From the NCBI GenBank assembly GCA_900074885.1, contig FJUW01000032.1, positions 124,001 through 188,000 of the forward strand: a DNA stretch of 64,000 bases, read 5' to 3'. The first letter of the stretch is position 1, and each line of letters starts with the position of its first letter. The translations under genes were made by a program, and so were the position numbers. This DNA is from Rhynchosporium graminicola. Its lineage: Eukaryota > Ascomycota > Leotiomycetes > Helotiales > Ploettnerulaceae. The notes beneath the pieces are model-generated. The model saw only the letters and a program-made list of their open reading frames with translations. It did not search any database and was not told the origin of the DNA. Positions 13,587 to 25,922 of the stretch are shown here, one piece after another.

Positions 13587-15082
13587 ATGTTGGACCCGAG
13601 TATTGTTGCGACTGCATTCGCATGTACCACGTCTGCAACCGTTCTCCCGACACCTCCTCCTATTCCAAATGGTTCATTGCTCAGTCCGAGAATCCTTGCC
13701 ATACGAGGGACCATAGTGCACACACCATGCAGACCCTACGAACAGGGGATTTTAGATCGGCTTCTGTCAAACTTTGACACTTTGGTTGACAAGCTTATTA
13801 ATCCTAAAAGCGGGAATGAGCTGTTTGCCAATATGCCATTAGGGCCAGAGAAGCTGGATTACATTGGCGAATACCTGGCTATGATTCCCTGTAAGTTTTC
13901 CTCGTATCAAAGTAGAAGGGGGCCTGATTTATGTCTGTAGGGACGTTGCATCCGAATTATGATCTTTCCCCATTTCTAGCTGTCTTGGAGAACCTACGAC
14001 GCTTTGGCCTGGATAAAGATGCATTCAAGAGTCATTGCAGGTATATGGACAGGATTATTGCATCTTCCCATGTTCCAGACTCAAATTTCAACGGCCGACT
14101 GAATTGCATTCCTACCAAAGGATTACCTCAACATATGGGAGGTGCTGGTGTCGCAATTGGCGCTGATAGCTATGCTAAATATTCATCCCGCTACATGCTA
14201 AGCCCGCCATCAATTCCACAGAGTCAAGGTCATCATCCAAAACTTGCTGTCACAGCCAACTCTCAAGCACGTGAAGGTGTTGGGTTTACCTGGAGCTCAG
14301 GAAGTCACGCAGTCAGAGTACCTGGTCAAATTCGGCCGAACTATATGGGAGACGACTCACAACATGTCAGCCTTCAGCGGAGCCCTTCGTCGAACAGAGA
14401 TCGTCAACGTATGGGGATGGGGCAAATTGGCCCCGTCAGAACAAATCAACGACACTTTGCTGCATATCCATTTCCTCAGACGACCTCAGCGCCGGCTCAA
14501 TCCCACTTTCGGAGCGCCGAATTGCAAACAGCTCCCTCAAGCATCACCACCGGTTATAAGGCACACTCACACCAGGAACATCGGAAACGAGCGACAGAAG
14601 CTACTACTCAGCACAGCAAGGTGATCACCCTTCAAACTTCTGATTCCGAAGGTTCCGCACCGATTTCACAGCAGTACTTTCCATCGAGGAAACAATACAG
14701 TATGGGTGGGTCGATGAATGGACCATCTCAAGATAGCTCGAGCTATGGTATTCAGAACCGATTTGCACCAGGCCCTTCCTATCACTACCACGAAACTCAA
14801 AACTCCAACTCCGAGTCCATGTATTCATGCAATGGTCCACGCTTTCTGCCCAATTATGAACATAATCAAATGATGATAAATTTACCGGCAAATCTTAACT
14901 CAAATCCTCCATATCATCCTTTCCAAAGAACTGCCGAGTCTCAAATACAGTATACTCTCCCTAGCTACGATGGACAAGGCTACCAACCCCAAGAGCAAAA
15001 TTTGTACAATGAGATGGTTCCTGCGAGCGGCGGATATCCTATGCAACGGGGTAACGGATCTCAAGGTGCAGGGCGAATTTGA
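13587..15082 (+). CDS. Hypothetical protein with Ser/Gln-rich disordered tail
   Basis: Two exons (13587-13890 and 13941-15082) join through a 50-bp intron (GTAAGT donor, CTGTAG acceptor) to give 481 residues. The intron restores a continuous helical region across the junction: from about residue 50 (Y-E-Q-G-I-L-D-R-L-L) through M-I-P-W-T-L-H-P-N-Y-D-L to R-F-G-L-D. This N-terminal part of about 150 residues looks folded. The rest is low-complexity, rich in Ser, Gln, Tyr and Pro, and resembles tails of fungal RNA-binding or regulatory proteins. I see no known domain, signal peptide or membrane segment. The start at 13587 precedes the conserved-looking part; nearby alternatives in other frames do not splice. 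Confidence 0.65.
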
Positions 15083-15689
15083 CGGGTCAGTATTTCGAGA
15101 CTAGAGGTGGAGAATAGTCTCTCACGACCGAAGAAAGCAAGATCTGGTGCGTTTTTTGACAATTGATGCGAGATATAAATTCTGAGATGGTCTCGATGCT
15201 AAAAGTGCGGCGGGTTTCCGTTCATTTTCAGGTTCAATCAAAGTGTAACATTCCATATGGGAATGTTGTTGGGATTTGCAGTGTTTCCAATTTTTGTACT
15301 TGTTGGATCATGAATTCATAAGGATATGATTGGAGAATCGCGGGTATGTATGCTCGCATGGTCGCTTTTAGGCGATAAGTTCTTGCTCATGGAGGGTTGC
15401 GTGCTTCACTGCCGTAGTTATTTCGGAAATAAATCGTCTAGTCATTTCTTGTCCACCTCTGGTACAAACGTAATGCTGGGACAGGTATAAGTCGATCTCG
15501 CTGTCTCCTCGCCACATGATCTGGTTCGTTCGAATTAAGGAAGTAGTCGTGCGTTCGCCTGAAGGGTGAATTGCAAATTAGATGGAGAATAAACAAATAT
15601 TTGCTGCGACCCCTTCTCACAGCACCTGCAACCATTTCAACCTCCCACCACCCAAACTCCATTTCAAAAAGCTGAGGTAATTCACCACG
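15083..15689. other. Intergenic / UTRs
   Basis: This probably holds the 3' untranslated region of the upstream gene and the promoter of the next. The CT-rich stretch just before 15690 (about 15610-15665) resembles a fungal leader. No gene is seen. Confidence 0.5.
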
Positions 15690-16590
15690 ATGTCTGCGCA
15701 TTATTCTACCGGCCCCTGCCAGCCAGCTCAGGTGATGCCCTTATACGTCTCTTGCATCGCCAACATCAAGCAGAAAGCGCGCACCTGGGGAGTCCCAGGC
15801 CACAGCTTTGATCTGGAATACACGCGGATGAGCAGCCAGATCAGAGTTCATGGAGTGTATGGCGCATACAATGACGAGGAAAAGATTTGGCATATCGAGT
15901 TCTACATGTGGGGAAGATACTGTGCGTTCTTGATATTTCCATTCCTGTTTACTTTCCTCGGGTTCGCCACAATACGGCGCATCCAAGCAACAAGTTCCAT
16001 GATAAGAGAGCCAAAGCTGACAATATCCAGTTGGTACTGAGCCGTTCCCTTTTCCATTCCCATCCACCACCAGCGCGATCCTCATCTCTGCCACCAATCC
16101 AGACCCTACTCCCACCGGTCCACGAGCTTTGAACAGCACGCCCATCCCAAATCCTTACCCTCCAATGTACATTCCAGCGGCTCCTCAGACTCCCAAGATC
16201 GCCACCTCAAGCCATTTCAGTCCAGCTCCCGGCTCTGGTTCCCGCGCCAATCTCTCGCAGAACTACAAAGGCTCCAGCCCAGCTTCAGGACCTCGGCCAG
16301 GCTTTACTATCCGTGGTCTTGCAGCAAATGGTGGATCGCCTGGCTTTAGGCATATGGGTCAGGCTTATAATCATCGTCCGACAAGGGGTAGGGGTAGTGA
16401 TGAGCAGAGAGGAAAGGAGAATATTAGATCAGGAGGTACCACTGTCTACGAGAAAGTCGATCAGTCTGGTCATGCTTCACAGAACGGCGGCGGTTTTGGC
16501 GGAGTAAGAATGTACAAGAACGGTCGGGGAGCTGTACATGCTGCGAGGAGACAATTGAAGATTGCGAGACGGGCAGGAGGGCGCGATTGA
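15690..16590 (+). CDS. Hypothetical Gly/Pro/Arg-rich protein
   Basis: A two-exon model (15690-15921 and 16031-16590) gives 263 residues. The 109-bp intron has a weak GTGCGT donor, a CTGAC branch and a CCAG acceptor. It joins an N-terminal folded-looking segment (ending in I-W-H-I-E-F-Y-M-W-G-R-Y) to a disordered tail in the right phase. The tail is rich in Pro, Ser, Gly and Arg, with R-G-R-G and G-G-G-F-G-G elements like those of RNA-binding proteins. It ends in a basic stretch (A-A-R-R-Q-L-K-I-A-R-R). I do not recognise a domain. The exact splice sites are inferred and the first exon could be longer. Confidence 0.55.
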
Positions 16591-17221
16591 AAGGAGAGTG
16601 ATGCGGTATCGGCTATCATATTGGATCTGTGACGATGGAAGGAGCCATACTCACGACAAGGTGAGACAATCGCATACTAGGAGGTCACTTCGCTGGATGA
16701 GAAAGATATGCTTCTGATGTGATGCCACTGAAGTCTGACTTACCAGAGCAGCACCTCTTTGCATAGGAAGTCTAGCTAGATAATTCAATATTTGCAATAA
16801 AAGTAGTGAATGCTTTCACTGCATGGGGTCACAGGTATTCTGTCGTGGATCAATCAGGATGATATTTGCATAGGATTGAAGAAGCCTCCACCGGTATTTT
16901 GGAGTGCTTAAACCGACTTGGAAGTATTATTTCGTACGGAGTTCGTAAAAAGTTTCTGATTTCACATCAAGGAGACTTGAAAACTATGCAACTCAAAGCT
17001 GTTTAATTCCGCTTTAAAATCACAATACTCCCAGCAATCCAATCTCCCCATCCCTCTCCCACTCCAATCCTCCAAGCCATCCACCTCCTCACCGGCCGCA
17101 GCTCACGATCCCCTCACTCCCCAAATCCACACCACCAGCGCCTCTATCCAAACAAACCGCACAGACCCGCTTATCCACAACATATAAGCAAATAAGCAAA
17201 ACCCAACCATAACCAGCAGCG
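16591..17221. other. Intergenic, no gene seen
   Basis: No coding signal or RNA gene is evident. The right end (17040-17170) is C-rich with many short CCTCC and CCATCC blocks and leads into the palindrome and minisatellite. Confidence 0.45.
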
Positions 17222-17237
17222 ACCACGTCGACGTGGT
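17222..17237. repeat. Perfect 16-bp palindrome
   Basis: The bases ACCACGTCGACGTGGT equal their own reverse complement. The half-site CCACGT/ACGTGG resembles bZIP or bHLH binding cores. No gene start lies close by, so a regulatory role is only a possibility. Confidence 0.6.
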
Positions 17238-17300
17238 TCAGGTCAAGCTGGTTCGACGGTAAAACGACGATAAACACGACCCGAATCGACGACTAATACG

Positions 17301-17375
17301 ACTCGACGATAACTCGACGACAACTCGACGATAACTGACGATAAATCGACGACAACTCGACGACAACTCGCGATA
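17301..17375. repeat. Minisatellite, 11-bp unit, about 7 copies
   Basis: Seven adjacent units of the pattern ACTCGACGAYA (two units 10 bp long) lie between 17301 and 17375. Looser variants (acgacgataa, atcgacgact) extend back to about 17256. The unit is 11 bp, so the array is out of step with codons and unlikely to be coding. Confidence 0.85.
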
Positions 17376-18179
17376 AAACGTATTCAATTACGTTTGTATG
17401 TCAGAACCTCACACACATCCGAGTGTGGGCTTCTGATTAATTTTTGCCTTTTTTCCCTTCTTCTTTTCTCTTTCTATCCAAGGCGTTGGAAACCAAAATC
17501 TAGATTTTCTATTGATAGTATGTCTGTTTTTGTTTTTCTCTTCCAGTATTTAATATTCTCGCTTAAATGTTTTATTTACAGCTAGGCGATGATATTATTT
17601 CTCATTCACAATTTGAAATCCTCAAGTATCGCCAACTGTGCCGACTAGGACATATTTATCTCACGACGAAATGAAGTTCTTCTCTCAACCCAGGTGAGCA
17701 AATCGAAGAAGAGCGAGCGAGGTGCGGTATGATCAACATATCTCAGGGCAGCTTCCGAACATTATACACTTATCTCTGACCAAAGCATCCCAGCTTCCGA
17801 TCATTCCACACCGCGATCTACACTCCGAAACAATGACTCTATATACACCACAAACCTCAAAGTCTAGCTCTGATCGCTCCACATTTGATCCAATTCCAGG
17901 TATCTTCCCACAACGAGGTGGTCAAAAAAGGTACCTGGCTAGCTTGCTCCAACAATTAACGACAGTCTACCTCCCCGAAACAACCCCCCTTTATCTTCCT
18001 CAATATTTGCTCTCCGTAGACCCGAACATCTTCTTGACTTGATATCAAATGAATGGGCTCCATAATTCCTGGATAGTCTCTCGTTCTACGTTGTTTTAAT
18101 CTTGCCTCATCGAGCTCTCGGTTAGTCGGCCTGTCTTCGGTGTGGCGTTTTTTGCCACTGCGGATCCGGAGATCCCTGC
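17376..18179. other. Gene-poor region with one weak small frame
   Basis: A 69-residue frame starts at 17833 (M-T-L-Y-T-P-Q-T) and ends at 18042. It shows no motif, signal peptide or neighbouring exons, so I leave it as a weak possibility. The rest of the stretch shows nothing I can name. Confidence 0.35.
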
Positions 18180-18990
18180 ATCGCCTACCTTGGAGGCAAG
18201 GGCAGGGGTAAAGGAATGGTTCTGAATAGCAAAATAATCGTCAAGTGACGGTTCCGGACCTGTATAATCCATTAAATAGATAGGGATCACCGGGGGACGG
18301 TTCTTAGCCAAGGGAATTTCTCGTGCCTTCTTCATCAAGTACTAAGAGTAGAAATGCTTAGTTGCAGCCTTAACTTTGGTATCGATAATAGCGTATTGAC
18401 TTTCAACGGAAAAAATCAAAGGAGTTGATATTTGGTCGATTTAGCGAAAGTACGCTCTAGGCTTAGCTATTAGTATACCCTAAGGTAGTCGAAGGGGAGC
18501 ACCTTACAGGCAAGCGCAGGTTTAAAATAATCGTCAAGTGACGGTCTCTGTATATTTCGGTATATAAATATAAATAGAGGTATGAGAAGAGAATCACTAG
18601 GGGACGGGTCTCTGACGGGTCCTTCTGAATGGAACTATTTAAATTCGAAAATTATACTTTAAAAGAGTATACTTTTACTAAAATAACCGAATATTAACTC
18701 CCGTTTTCTTAAGTACTAGGTTAAAGTTGATAAGCTAGCGTCGATACCGAGTATTGACCTGCTACTAAGTAATTTATTATTTTTACTCTTAGGAAGGTAC
18801 GAGAAATTCCCTTACCGAAGGACCGTCCTCTGGTGATTCTCTATTTAGACGACTATGCATATCCGGACCCCCCCACTAATCGTCTCTTGACTATTCATAT
18901 ACCCCTGCCCTTGCCATTGCCTCTAAGGTAGCTTTCAGTATACTTTATGGTAGTCGAAGGGGGGCAATTGGAAGTTTGATCCTTGCCCTG
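18180..18990. repeat. Cluster of degenerate transposon-like repeats, direct and inverted
   Basis: At least three diverged copies of one element are visible. Copy A (about 18185-18345) and copy B (about 18475-18640) run in the same direction and share aataatcgtcaagtgacgg, followed by a TCACYRGGGGACGG block. Copy C (about 18795-18985) is inverted: its reverse complement repeats the ggcaagggcaggggta, tagagaatcacc, ggacggt and gggaatttctcg blocks of A in the same order. A shorter inverted fragment (cccctgcccttgc...aaggtagg) follows at about 19148-19178. The pairs differ mostly by transitions, as expected after RIP. No transposase is recognised. Confidence 0.75.
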
Positions 18991-19456
18991 TGTCTGCGAT
19001 TTGGAGGTAGCGTTCTCAACCTTTCAAATCGCTCCTAGCTCTAGAATCACCCCGTTTCTCACCCCGGAACCGATGGAAACCCGTTCCTTCTTATTCGTCC
19101 GATGTTTAAGATGAATTGTCAGAGCACCATCACCTGATCATTCTTTTGCCCCTGCCCTTGCTTGTAAGGTAGGATTATGAACAATATCTGATTGCTGTTG
19201 AGACTTCGCAGCACATACATACGATGACACTTTTGTGTCTGGGTATCTGTCTCAGTGGCATAGACTTGCAACAGTAAGAGGTATCGAATTGCTTTTCCAA
19301 TTCCCTCCGTACTAAATATTAGTTTTGTGCGATACAAATAATAGGCCTCCTTTCAGAAATATAACTATACACTAAAATATCCTCCTCTATACTTGGTATC
19401 GGCGATGCACTAACTCCTAAGAAATCGATAAATGTTTGGGCCCAGCAGGGCCGCAA
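18991..19456. other. Intergenic, continuation of repeat debris
   Basis: This contains one more fragment of the neighbouring repeat family (about 19148-19178) and otherwise nothing I can assign. Confidence 0.45.
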
Positions 19457-20416
19457 TCATAAAAAAAGAATCAATGATGCAATCGCTAAGCTGACGAGCA
19501 CGACCTCTGTCTCTGTCACTTCGCCTCGATTCCTTACTGCTCCTGCTCCTGCTGCTGTTTGTGTGGCTGGTGCGTCGCCGTTGATGACCGTGATTGTCAA
19601 GCCCATGACACTGGTGCGGGAAGTGGTTGTGAGCGTGCTCACGTCATTCAAGCTAGAGCTCATTGTTGAGATAGGTGTTAGAGAATCTGTTGATGATGCA
19701 CTTCCGTGTCCTCCAGATGATGATGTAGATGAGGGTATGGATATAGAAGCAGAACCGGAGCTACCATTGTTTTCCGAAACGCCTGTACTCCCCGAACCGT
19801 CATTTATAGATCCATGGTTATTGCCTGTACCATTCCCACCATCTCCCGAACCATCCTGCCCTCCATTCGCACCATTCTCATTACCAGCCACATAAGTAGG
19901 CATACTAGGCGGAAGATAGTTTAACCCTGTCAAGCCTCCTGTTGGGCTACCTGGCATTCCACCGGCTCCCATAACTGGTATGAAACTACTCGAAGTAGCT
20001 TGCACACTAGCTGGAGCACTCTTATCCACATCTCCCACACCAAGACAGAAACCCTCCAGATTCCTCAGCGGAGGAAACGCTCCAGGCGCAGCAGTGCTCG
20101 CGAAATCAGCACATGTCTTAACAGCATCATCCAAGACGTAAGGAGCCCAGAGTGTGCTCGAGTAGCAGAGACAGTGTGCTTGTTGTGGAGGGAGTAGTGT
20201 AACAAAGCCAGGTGTGAGGACAGCGCAGATGGAGAGGGCTTGGGAGACAAGGGCGCAAGAGGGGCTCTGAGCTAGGTTTCGAGATGGTGGAGGAGTCGGT
20301 TCGGGGAATGTTGGATCTCGTGGGTCGATAGTATGAGTTGGCAGGCTGCGTGATGTTGCGAGTGGGAGATGGAGGATAGAGAGGATCGGTGAGAATAGAG
20401 GGTCATAGGGTCTCAT
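19457..20416 (-). CDS. GPI-anchored serine-rich cell-wall protein
   Basis: This 319-residue intronless protein is built like a GPI-anchored wall protein. It has a hydrophobic N-terminus, a cysteine-bearing domain at about residues 50-130 with six Cys (spacing includes C-x-C in H-C-L-C-Y and a final F-C-L-G), and a long Ser/Thr/Gly/Asn-rich linker likely to be O-glycosylated. It ends in a hydrophobic tail after a small-residue and charged stretch, the pattern of a GPI attachment signal. The cysteine domain resembles the CFEM type but shows six rather than eight Cys, so I do not call it CFEM. The signal peptide is short and atypical (M-R-P-Y-D-P-L-F-S-P-I-L-S-I-L). The likely place is the plasma membrane or cell wall. 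Confidence 0.75.
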   Translation of the reverse strand: MRPYDPLFSPILSILHLPLATSRSLPTHTIDPRDPTFPEPTPPPSRNLAQSPSCALVSQALSICAVLTPGFVTLLPPQQAHCLCYSSTLWAPYVLDDAVKTCADFASTAAPGAFPPLRNLEGFCLGVGDVDKSAPASVQATSSSFIPVMGAGGMPGSPTGGLTGLNYLPPSMPTYVAGNENGANGGQDGSGDGGNGTGNNHGSINDGSGSTGVSENNGSSGSASISIPSSTSSSGGHGSASSTDSLTPISTMSSSLNDVSTLTTTSRTSVMGLTITVINGDAPATQTAAGAGAVRNRGEVTETEVVLVSLAIASLILFL

Positions 20417-20896
20417 TCTGGCTGTTGATGCGTACTTGTATGCTTATTGTTGTTTGTGGGTGATGCTGGATTGAATTGTTCAAGATGCTTGAAGAATCTT
20501 GATGTCTGAAATGTGTTCGAGGCAGCGATGTCAAGAGGATGGGTTCTAAGCGTGAAGCTCGAAGATGTCATTGAAGGTGAGGACGGAAGGTGGCTGTTGA
20601 CAGTGGCGCCTGCCTCTTGAAGTCTCAAGATCAGACGCAGTCATCGATCGTGGCTTCCGAACATTCAGTTCACAGGCCCATAGAGAGAGAACTGGAGTAG
20701 CAACATTCGATTCATCACAATATCTTAATAATATCCACTTCGCCACCCAACCATGAACGAAAATATTTACACTCAATACCATTTTCCATAAACCCCTTCT
20801 GGCCCATCTCCGTGCATGAAGCAACGCCGTAACCATGCCAAAATACGGACACCAAAAAGATACGTAAACAGACCGAGTCATCTCCCATCCATCAAA
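20417..20896. other. Intergenic between GPI protein and IQGAP 3' end
   Basis: This likely holds the promoter of the GPI-protein gene and the 3' untranslated region of the IQGAP gene, both on the minus strand. The overlapping minus-strand frames here carry no motif. Confidence 0.5.
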
Positions 20897-23800
20897 CTAT
20901 CCATCGGTCCGGTAAAACTTCTTGTACAGCAAGTGCAAAAATAGATTCACGTTAAGCCTCATGCAACCCTCGAACAGATCCATGTACTGGTGATTAGCGA
21001 ATTGGGCAGCCAAGAGCGAGTCCATAGGTACTTGGGCGCTGGCTCCTGGTATTTGAATGCTTCCTTTGCTTCCCTCGATGAAGAAAACGCCAACTTCATC
21101 GCAGGATATCGTAAGATTGATCTTATCCCATTCACGACTGTCATATCCTTTCCATGATACGAGAACACCTTTATCGCAGAGAGTGCGTGCTGAGTACTTG
21201 AACGAACCGAATTTTGGCTTACGGCCTGACCGCTCGAGTTCTCGTTCGTGGTTGTACTGCTTCGAGAATGGCATGAGGAAGCGCTTTTTGCTATAAATTG
21301 TTAGTGGAGATCACATACCCCGAAGCTGATACATACCCTTTCTTCTGTAATGTCATCATGGCTTGTTCGATGTAATTATCGTAACTTTTCCTCTGTGACT
21401 CCAGCCATTCAGCCTTCTCGTTCAAGTTGGCTAATGTAAGCCGAACGCCTTCAAGTTCGCGTTGTCTTTGTACTCTTCTCCTGCTCTTCGTCCGGATATC
21501 CAAAGCGATGGCGTTCAAGATGTCTTGATAGTAATTCTGCCGAGAAATTCGTCCCCATTGTTCCAGTCTCATGATGTTCTCAAGTGCTGTTCGCTTTAGC
21601 TCCTTGTAGGACATCGACTTGATATCTACCATGGTGTTGGCATCAGAGTATGCTCCTCTGGTTCTGCTACCCTCGGCAAATTCCTCTCGTAGAAGTGAAT
21701 GCCACTTCATGTCATCCTCGCGACTGATTGGGCGAACAAGAATTTCCATCAGGTTTGGCCCCGATTGAACACGGATAATGTACAGAACACAACGCTTGGT
21801 CTCCATGAACAGTGCCTTGACGTCTGCTTCTGGATCCTCGATGTCGTGGAGTTTGGGGTTCAAGTTCATCTGGATTTCAGTTGAAGTCACACCCAGCATT
21901 TCCGTCTCGTTGTTCTTGGCACTTCCCAATTCTTGAACGATTTCTCGTAGCATATCGTCGCGATTGGGGCAGATGTGAGGAAGGTCGGCAGCAATGAGGT
22001 GATGAATGGAGAAAATATCGGCCATCTTGATGTAGAGAGTTGGCTTTGCGCGTGCATACAAATCGTTGAACTCATCGATGTCGAAAGTGTTTTCTGCGTC
22101 TGGAACGGAGATGATATTCGAGTAGATATCGGTGATTCGTTCAATAGCGTCTCCCACGTACGCATTCAATGGCTGGAGATAGATATTCTCACCGCCGAAT
22201 AGTCTTCCAGAGGCGACCTGGCCAAGAACTTTTCCGACCTCACCAAGATTTCGTTTCTGGAGTGGAGTCAATTGCTTCTCTACTACACCCATAGATTCCG
22301 GCGCAATAAGGGCTGGCTGAAGATAGAACTTCCACAACCAGTTACCCACAATCTGAAGCAAGTGCTTTTGTGGTTCCCTAGGGAAATGTTCGCAAAGAGA
22401 TTCGAAGGTCTGCTGGCAAATGAAGCGAACGCCATATGGCATCTTGTGGAGAAGAGCCTCCAGAGCGAGAAGGAATTGATCGGAGATTTCGCGAAGGTCG
22501 CGCAGATGGTCGATGAACATGTCGCGAGTTTCGGGGTCCTTGATAGCAATCTCTCGGGGAATATCAAGAGGGCGCTGGCTGGGTCTTCCTGTCCGTAGCT
22601 CTTCGTTATTGATTGCTGAGCGGTAAATTTGCATTGGGTCACTCTCCAAGTCAAGTGCAGGATCCTCAATGATATTGGCGTGGATAAGAGGGCCAAGAAT
22701 CTCTTTAAGGTACTTTCTGTCCCTTGGCGAGCGAGTGTAATTTGCAAGGAGCTTACACCAGAAGTAGTTCCCTCTTAGGTATTCCTGTATCGAGTTGACT
22801 CCATCGACCTCCTCCTTCACGGATCGAGCAATGAGTTTGAGAAGATAATATTCTTCTCGGCGCTTCTGAGCATATCCAAAAAGACCCATCATCAAAGTTT
22901 CGATCCGCTTTGCATCTGGCTCGGATGTGCCCTGCTCTCGGATTCGCTTGAACAATCGTGCAAGATATTGAGGCTGGGTCTGCAGTGTGAAGAAGAGCTG
23001 CTGGTATGATTCGAGTTTCTTCCTTGAATTCTTATTCAAGGCTTTCAGGTCGAATTGATTTCCAGAAATCATGGACGTGTTGACCAAGAGATTTCCCGAA
23101 TGGCCTCCGAAGTTCTTCTGATGCTTGACGACTTCGTCCAAGGTGATCTTGTTCTTGACCAAAAGAGCAATCTTGATATCCAACTGGTCGATATACTGCT
23201 CGGCCATCTCGTTTTGACGGACTTGTTGAACCACAGTCTTTCGCATGCGCTCGAATTCAATTTCCTCGTTGAAATCAAAGTCGCTATCATTGAGGAGATG
23301 CACAAAATTCTTGACGGTATTGACCGGGGGATTTTTGCCGGTAGTGAGACTCTTGTAGGCTTCTCCTTGCAGGCGACCACGTACGAAACTCTGGATCTTC
23401 ACAATCTTCTCCATGTTCTCCTTGAAGAAACGCTGCTTCTCCTTGAACTTGGCGCGAACGAGGGTGGCTTTTGCTGCGGCTTGGAAGGCGATGATTGATT
23501 CCTCCTCGTTGTCTAGCTCAGCCAAGACCATACCAATATCATTTCTGAGGAGGACCGCTCTGGAAAGCGCTTGAAGCTCGATGATTTCGGCCTCATGAAC
23601 TTGCAGGCTGTCCAGGAGAGCTCCAGTTTCTTGTCTTTGAAGAGATCCACGGGCCAAAGCTTGAAGCTGGGTGATCTGTGAGAATTGCGCAGAGAGGGCT
23701 TGGTAATCAGCAGCGACTTTTATTCGAACTAACATTCCTCGGATGAAATTCTGCACGTCAAGAATTGACGACTCCTCATTTTGCAAAGCAGAGCGGGTTG

Positions 23801-25922
23801 CGTCGACTTCTCGGCGAGCAGCAGCTGCGCGGGCAAACGCTTGTATCGTGGCGATCTGAGGTAGGTGAGTGTTGAGTTCCTGCTTGGTGGATGCCACCTG
23901 CTTGCGGAGTAATTGACCCCGAGCGCATGCTTGTAGAGCTCTCCAGATTGGCGTAGATGCTTGGAGTGCTTCTCTTTCACGAGAAACCTGGTTTCTTGTC
24001 AGCATGGCCCTCGCAAAAGCCTGAATCGAACTGATCGAGCTTTCTTCGCGCCAAAGAGATTCGTGATTGTCGGCAACATTATTTCTTAACAGCATGCCCC
24101 GAATAGCCGCTTGCAAGTCCTTTACCGGTCCAGCTAAAGTCTTCGTCTCCCTTTCCTGTGCTGCCATTGATTTCCGAGCAAGGAAGCCTCGAATGCCGGC
24201 TTGCAATTCCCTGACAATAACCGCTTCCTGCTTCAACTCTGATCTCATCATGCGTACCTCGTCTCGAGCTTTTCTCGCTCTGATTAGACTCTGTAATTTC
24301 AACACATCTCCCTCTCGGCTCTTCCAGAATGATTCTTGATTCGATTGTCTCTGGCGAACGGTGAATCCACGGGCATAGCTTTGGAGATTGATTGCAAATC
24401 TGCGCATATCGAGTCGGTATTGGACTATTTGTCGAGCGAAGTCACCACGAATTATCGACTGCAACTCAACAAGCATCTCCTCGGAGTCCCATAGACGTTG
24501 CATCTTGTCGCCTAACTGCATTCGAACTGCTGCTCCGCGGATTTGTGCTTGTAAATCAAGAATAGCCATTTCGTTTTCGCCTAGTTCTCGATCAATTCGA
24601 TCTTCTTCGCTTTCAACTGGCTCTGGCTCCGGTTCTGGTTCGGGCTCAGGCACTCCAAAATCGGCTCCCATGTTTCCAAAACTGGGCATGCTCACGCCTG
24701 ACTTATCCAAGCCCTTCTGCATTTCCTCCAATTCATGATGTTCAAATTCCAGTTGTCCAACAAGGTTTCCAATCCGGAAATCGACGATACCTTTTCTGAA
24801 CAGCAGCCAACTGAGAGCATGGATACAGTATATGACTTTGGGGATGTTCTTCTTCTCGTAGAGGTCGATCAATTCGAAGCGAAAGAGATCTGGTAATTCG
24901 ACCTCTGCAAGATATCTAAAGAAGGTAGCTATGTTGTCAGAATGCCTATATTGCAGTTTTGCGTGCCGGAATATGCGTATCCTTCGTTCAGGGTGTAATG
25001 CTTCCACGATCTCTGCAAGCGTTACTCCATCTCGTAACGCTTCCTCTAGCTGGACGATTGGTGGAATGGGGCGCTGCAAGATATCCTCGATCCATTCCTT
25101 TGCTTCACCAATGTGACAAAGATATTCGTATGCTTGTAAGAACTGCCGCTGCTTGTCCATCCAGTTCCTTCCCTCCCACCCATAAACATTGCCCTTGCTC
25201 AGCGCTACGTTTTTGCTTGTTCCCTTTTCTGCTCCATGCCGCTGTAGTCTTCTGCGCCCATGAAGCCCAACTACTTCCTGCTCGGGATTCTTGATTGTAA
25301 ACTCGTCTGGATTGGCGTCTTCTGCGAACTTGGAAAGTGCTCGTAATTGGCTTGTCGTAGATCGCTGAAGTTGTTGTAGATCAGGGGCAGTCAAAGGACT
25401 ATGCGGATGTTGGATTGCATTACTTCGAAGGGAACCTGCACCACGGTTTATCGAGTCGGCGCGACTGAGTATCATCGAGTTAGGGCGAATCGCAAGGGTT
25501 CGTGGTACTGGAGTTGGGGTGTGCTCTCCGAATGATGACTTCAAAGCATCAACGCTATGTGTTCGCGTGTGGAGGCCATTTCGCATATGGGAAGGAGTGC
25601 TGGATGCGGGTGGTTGCGGTAGAGGTCGCAGAGACTGGCGGACACTCTTGTACGCACTATCTGGACTTGACTCGATACTCCGTGACATCCTGCTCTCAAT
25701 CGCAGATGGAGCCATCCCGGTTGCTTCGCTCACGCCCCGCTTGTGACTTGTGTATCCGCTTGATGCCGCCGAAGACAGCGTACTCGTCCTGCTGAGATCG
25801 TAGATGCCAGACGAATTGGAGTATCCTGAAGATGCTGTAGAAGCGTTGGAAGGCTGACGCTTTGTAGAACTGTAGTAGTCGGCCGTCTGTGTTTGTCGAA
25901 GAGGGTGTCGGTACGACATCAC
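20897..25922 (-). CDS. IQGAP family Ras GTPase-activating-like protein
   Basis: This is a scaffold for the actomyosin ring in cytokinesis, binding actin, calmodulin-like light chains and Rho/Ras-type GTPases (fungal Iqg1/Rng2 class). Two exons (25922-21337, 21290-20897), joined by a 46-bp intron with GTATGT donor and TATAG acceptor, give 1,659 residues, usual for fungal IQGAPs. Domains in order: a Ser-rich disordered N-terminus (1-240), a calponin-homology domain (about 255-385, with the I-V-E-A-L-H-P pattern), a long row of IQ motifs (about 455-880, many degenerate I-Q-x-x-x-R-G units such as L-Q-S-I-I-R-G), a GAP-related domain (about 1000-1300, including F-I-C-Q-Q-T-F-E-S-L) and a RasGAP_C domain whose end is encoded by the second exon (about 1400-1640). 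An acidic E-P repeat (E-P-E-P-E-P-E-P-E-P) follows the CH domain. The gene looks intact. Confidence 0.95.

Noticed and set aside
17301..17375. CRISPR array
   Set aside because: The units are 11 bp and directly adjacent with no spacers, and the DNA is fungal.
19457..20416. CFEM domain in the GPI protein
   Set aside because: I count six cysteines in the N-terminal domain and the spacing does not give the eight-cysteine CFEM pattern.
20546..20881. 111-residue minus-strand frame after the IQGAP stop codon
   Set aside because: It is most likely 3' untranslated DNA; the frame has no motif and IQGAP ends naturally at 20897.
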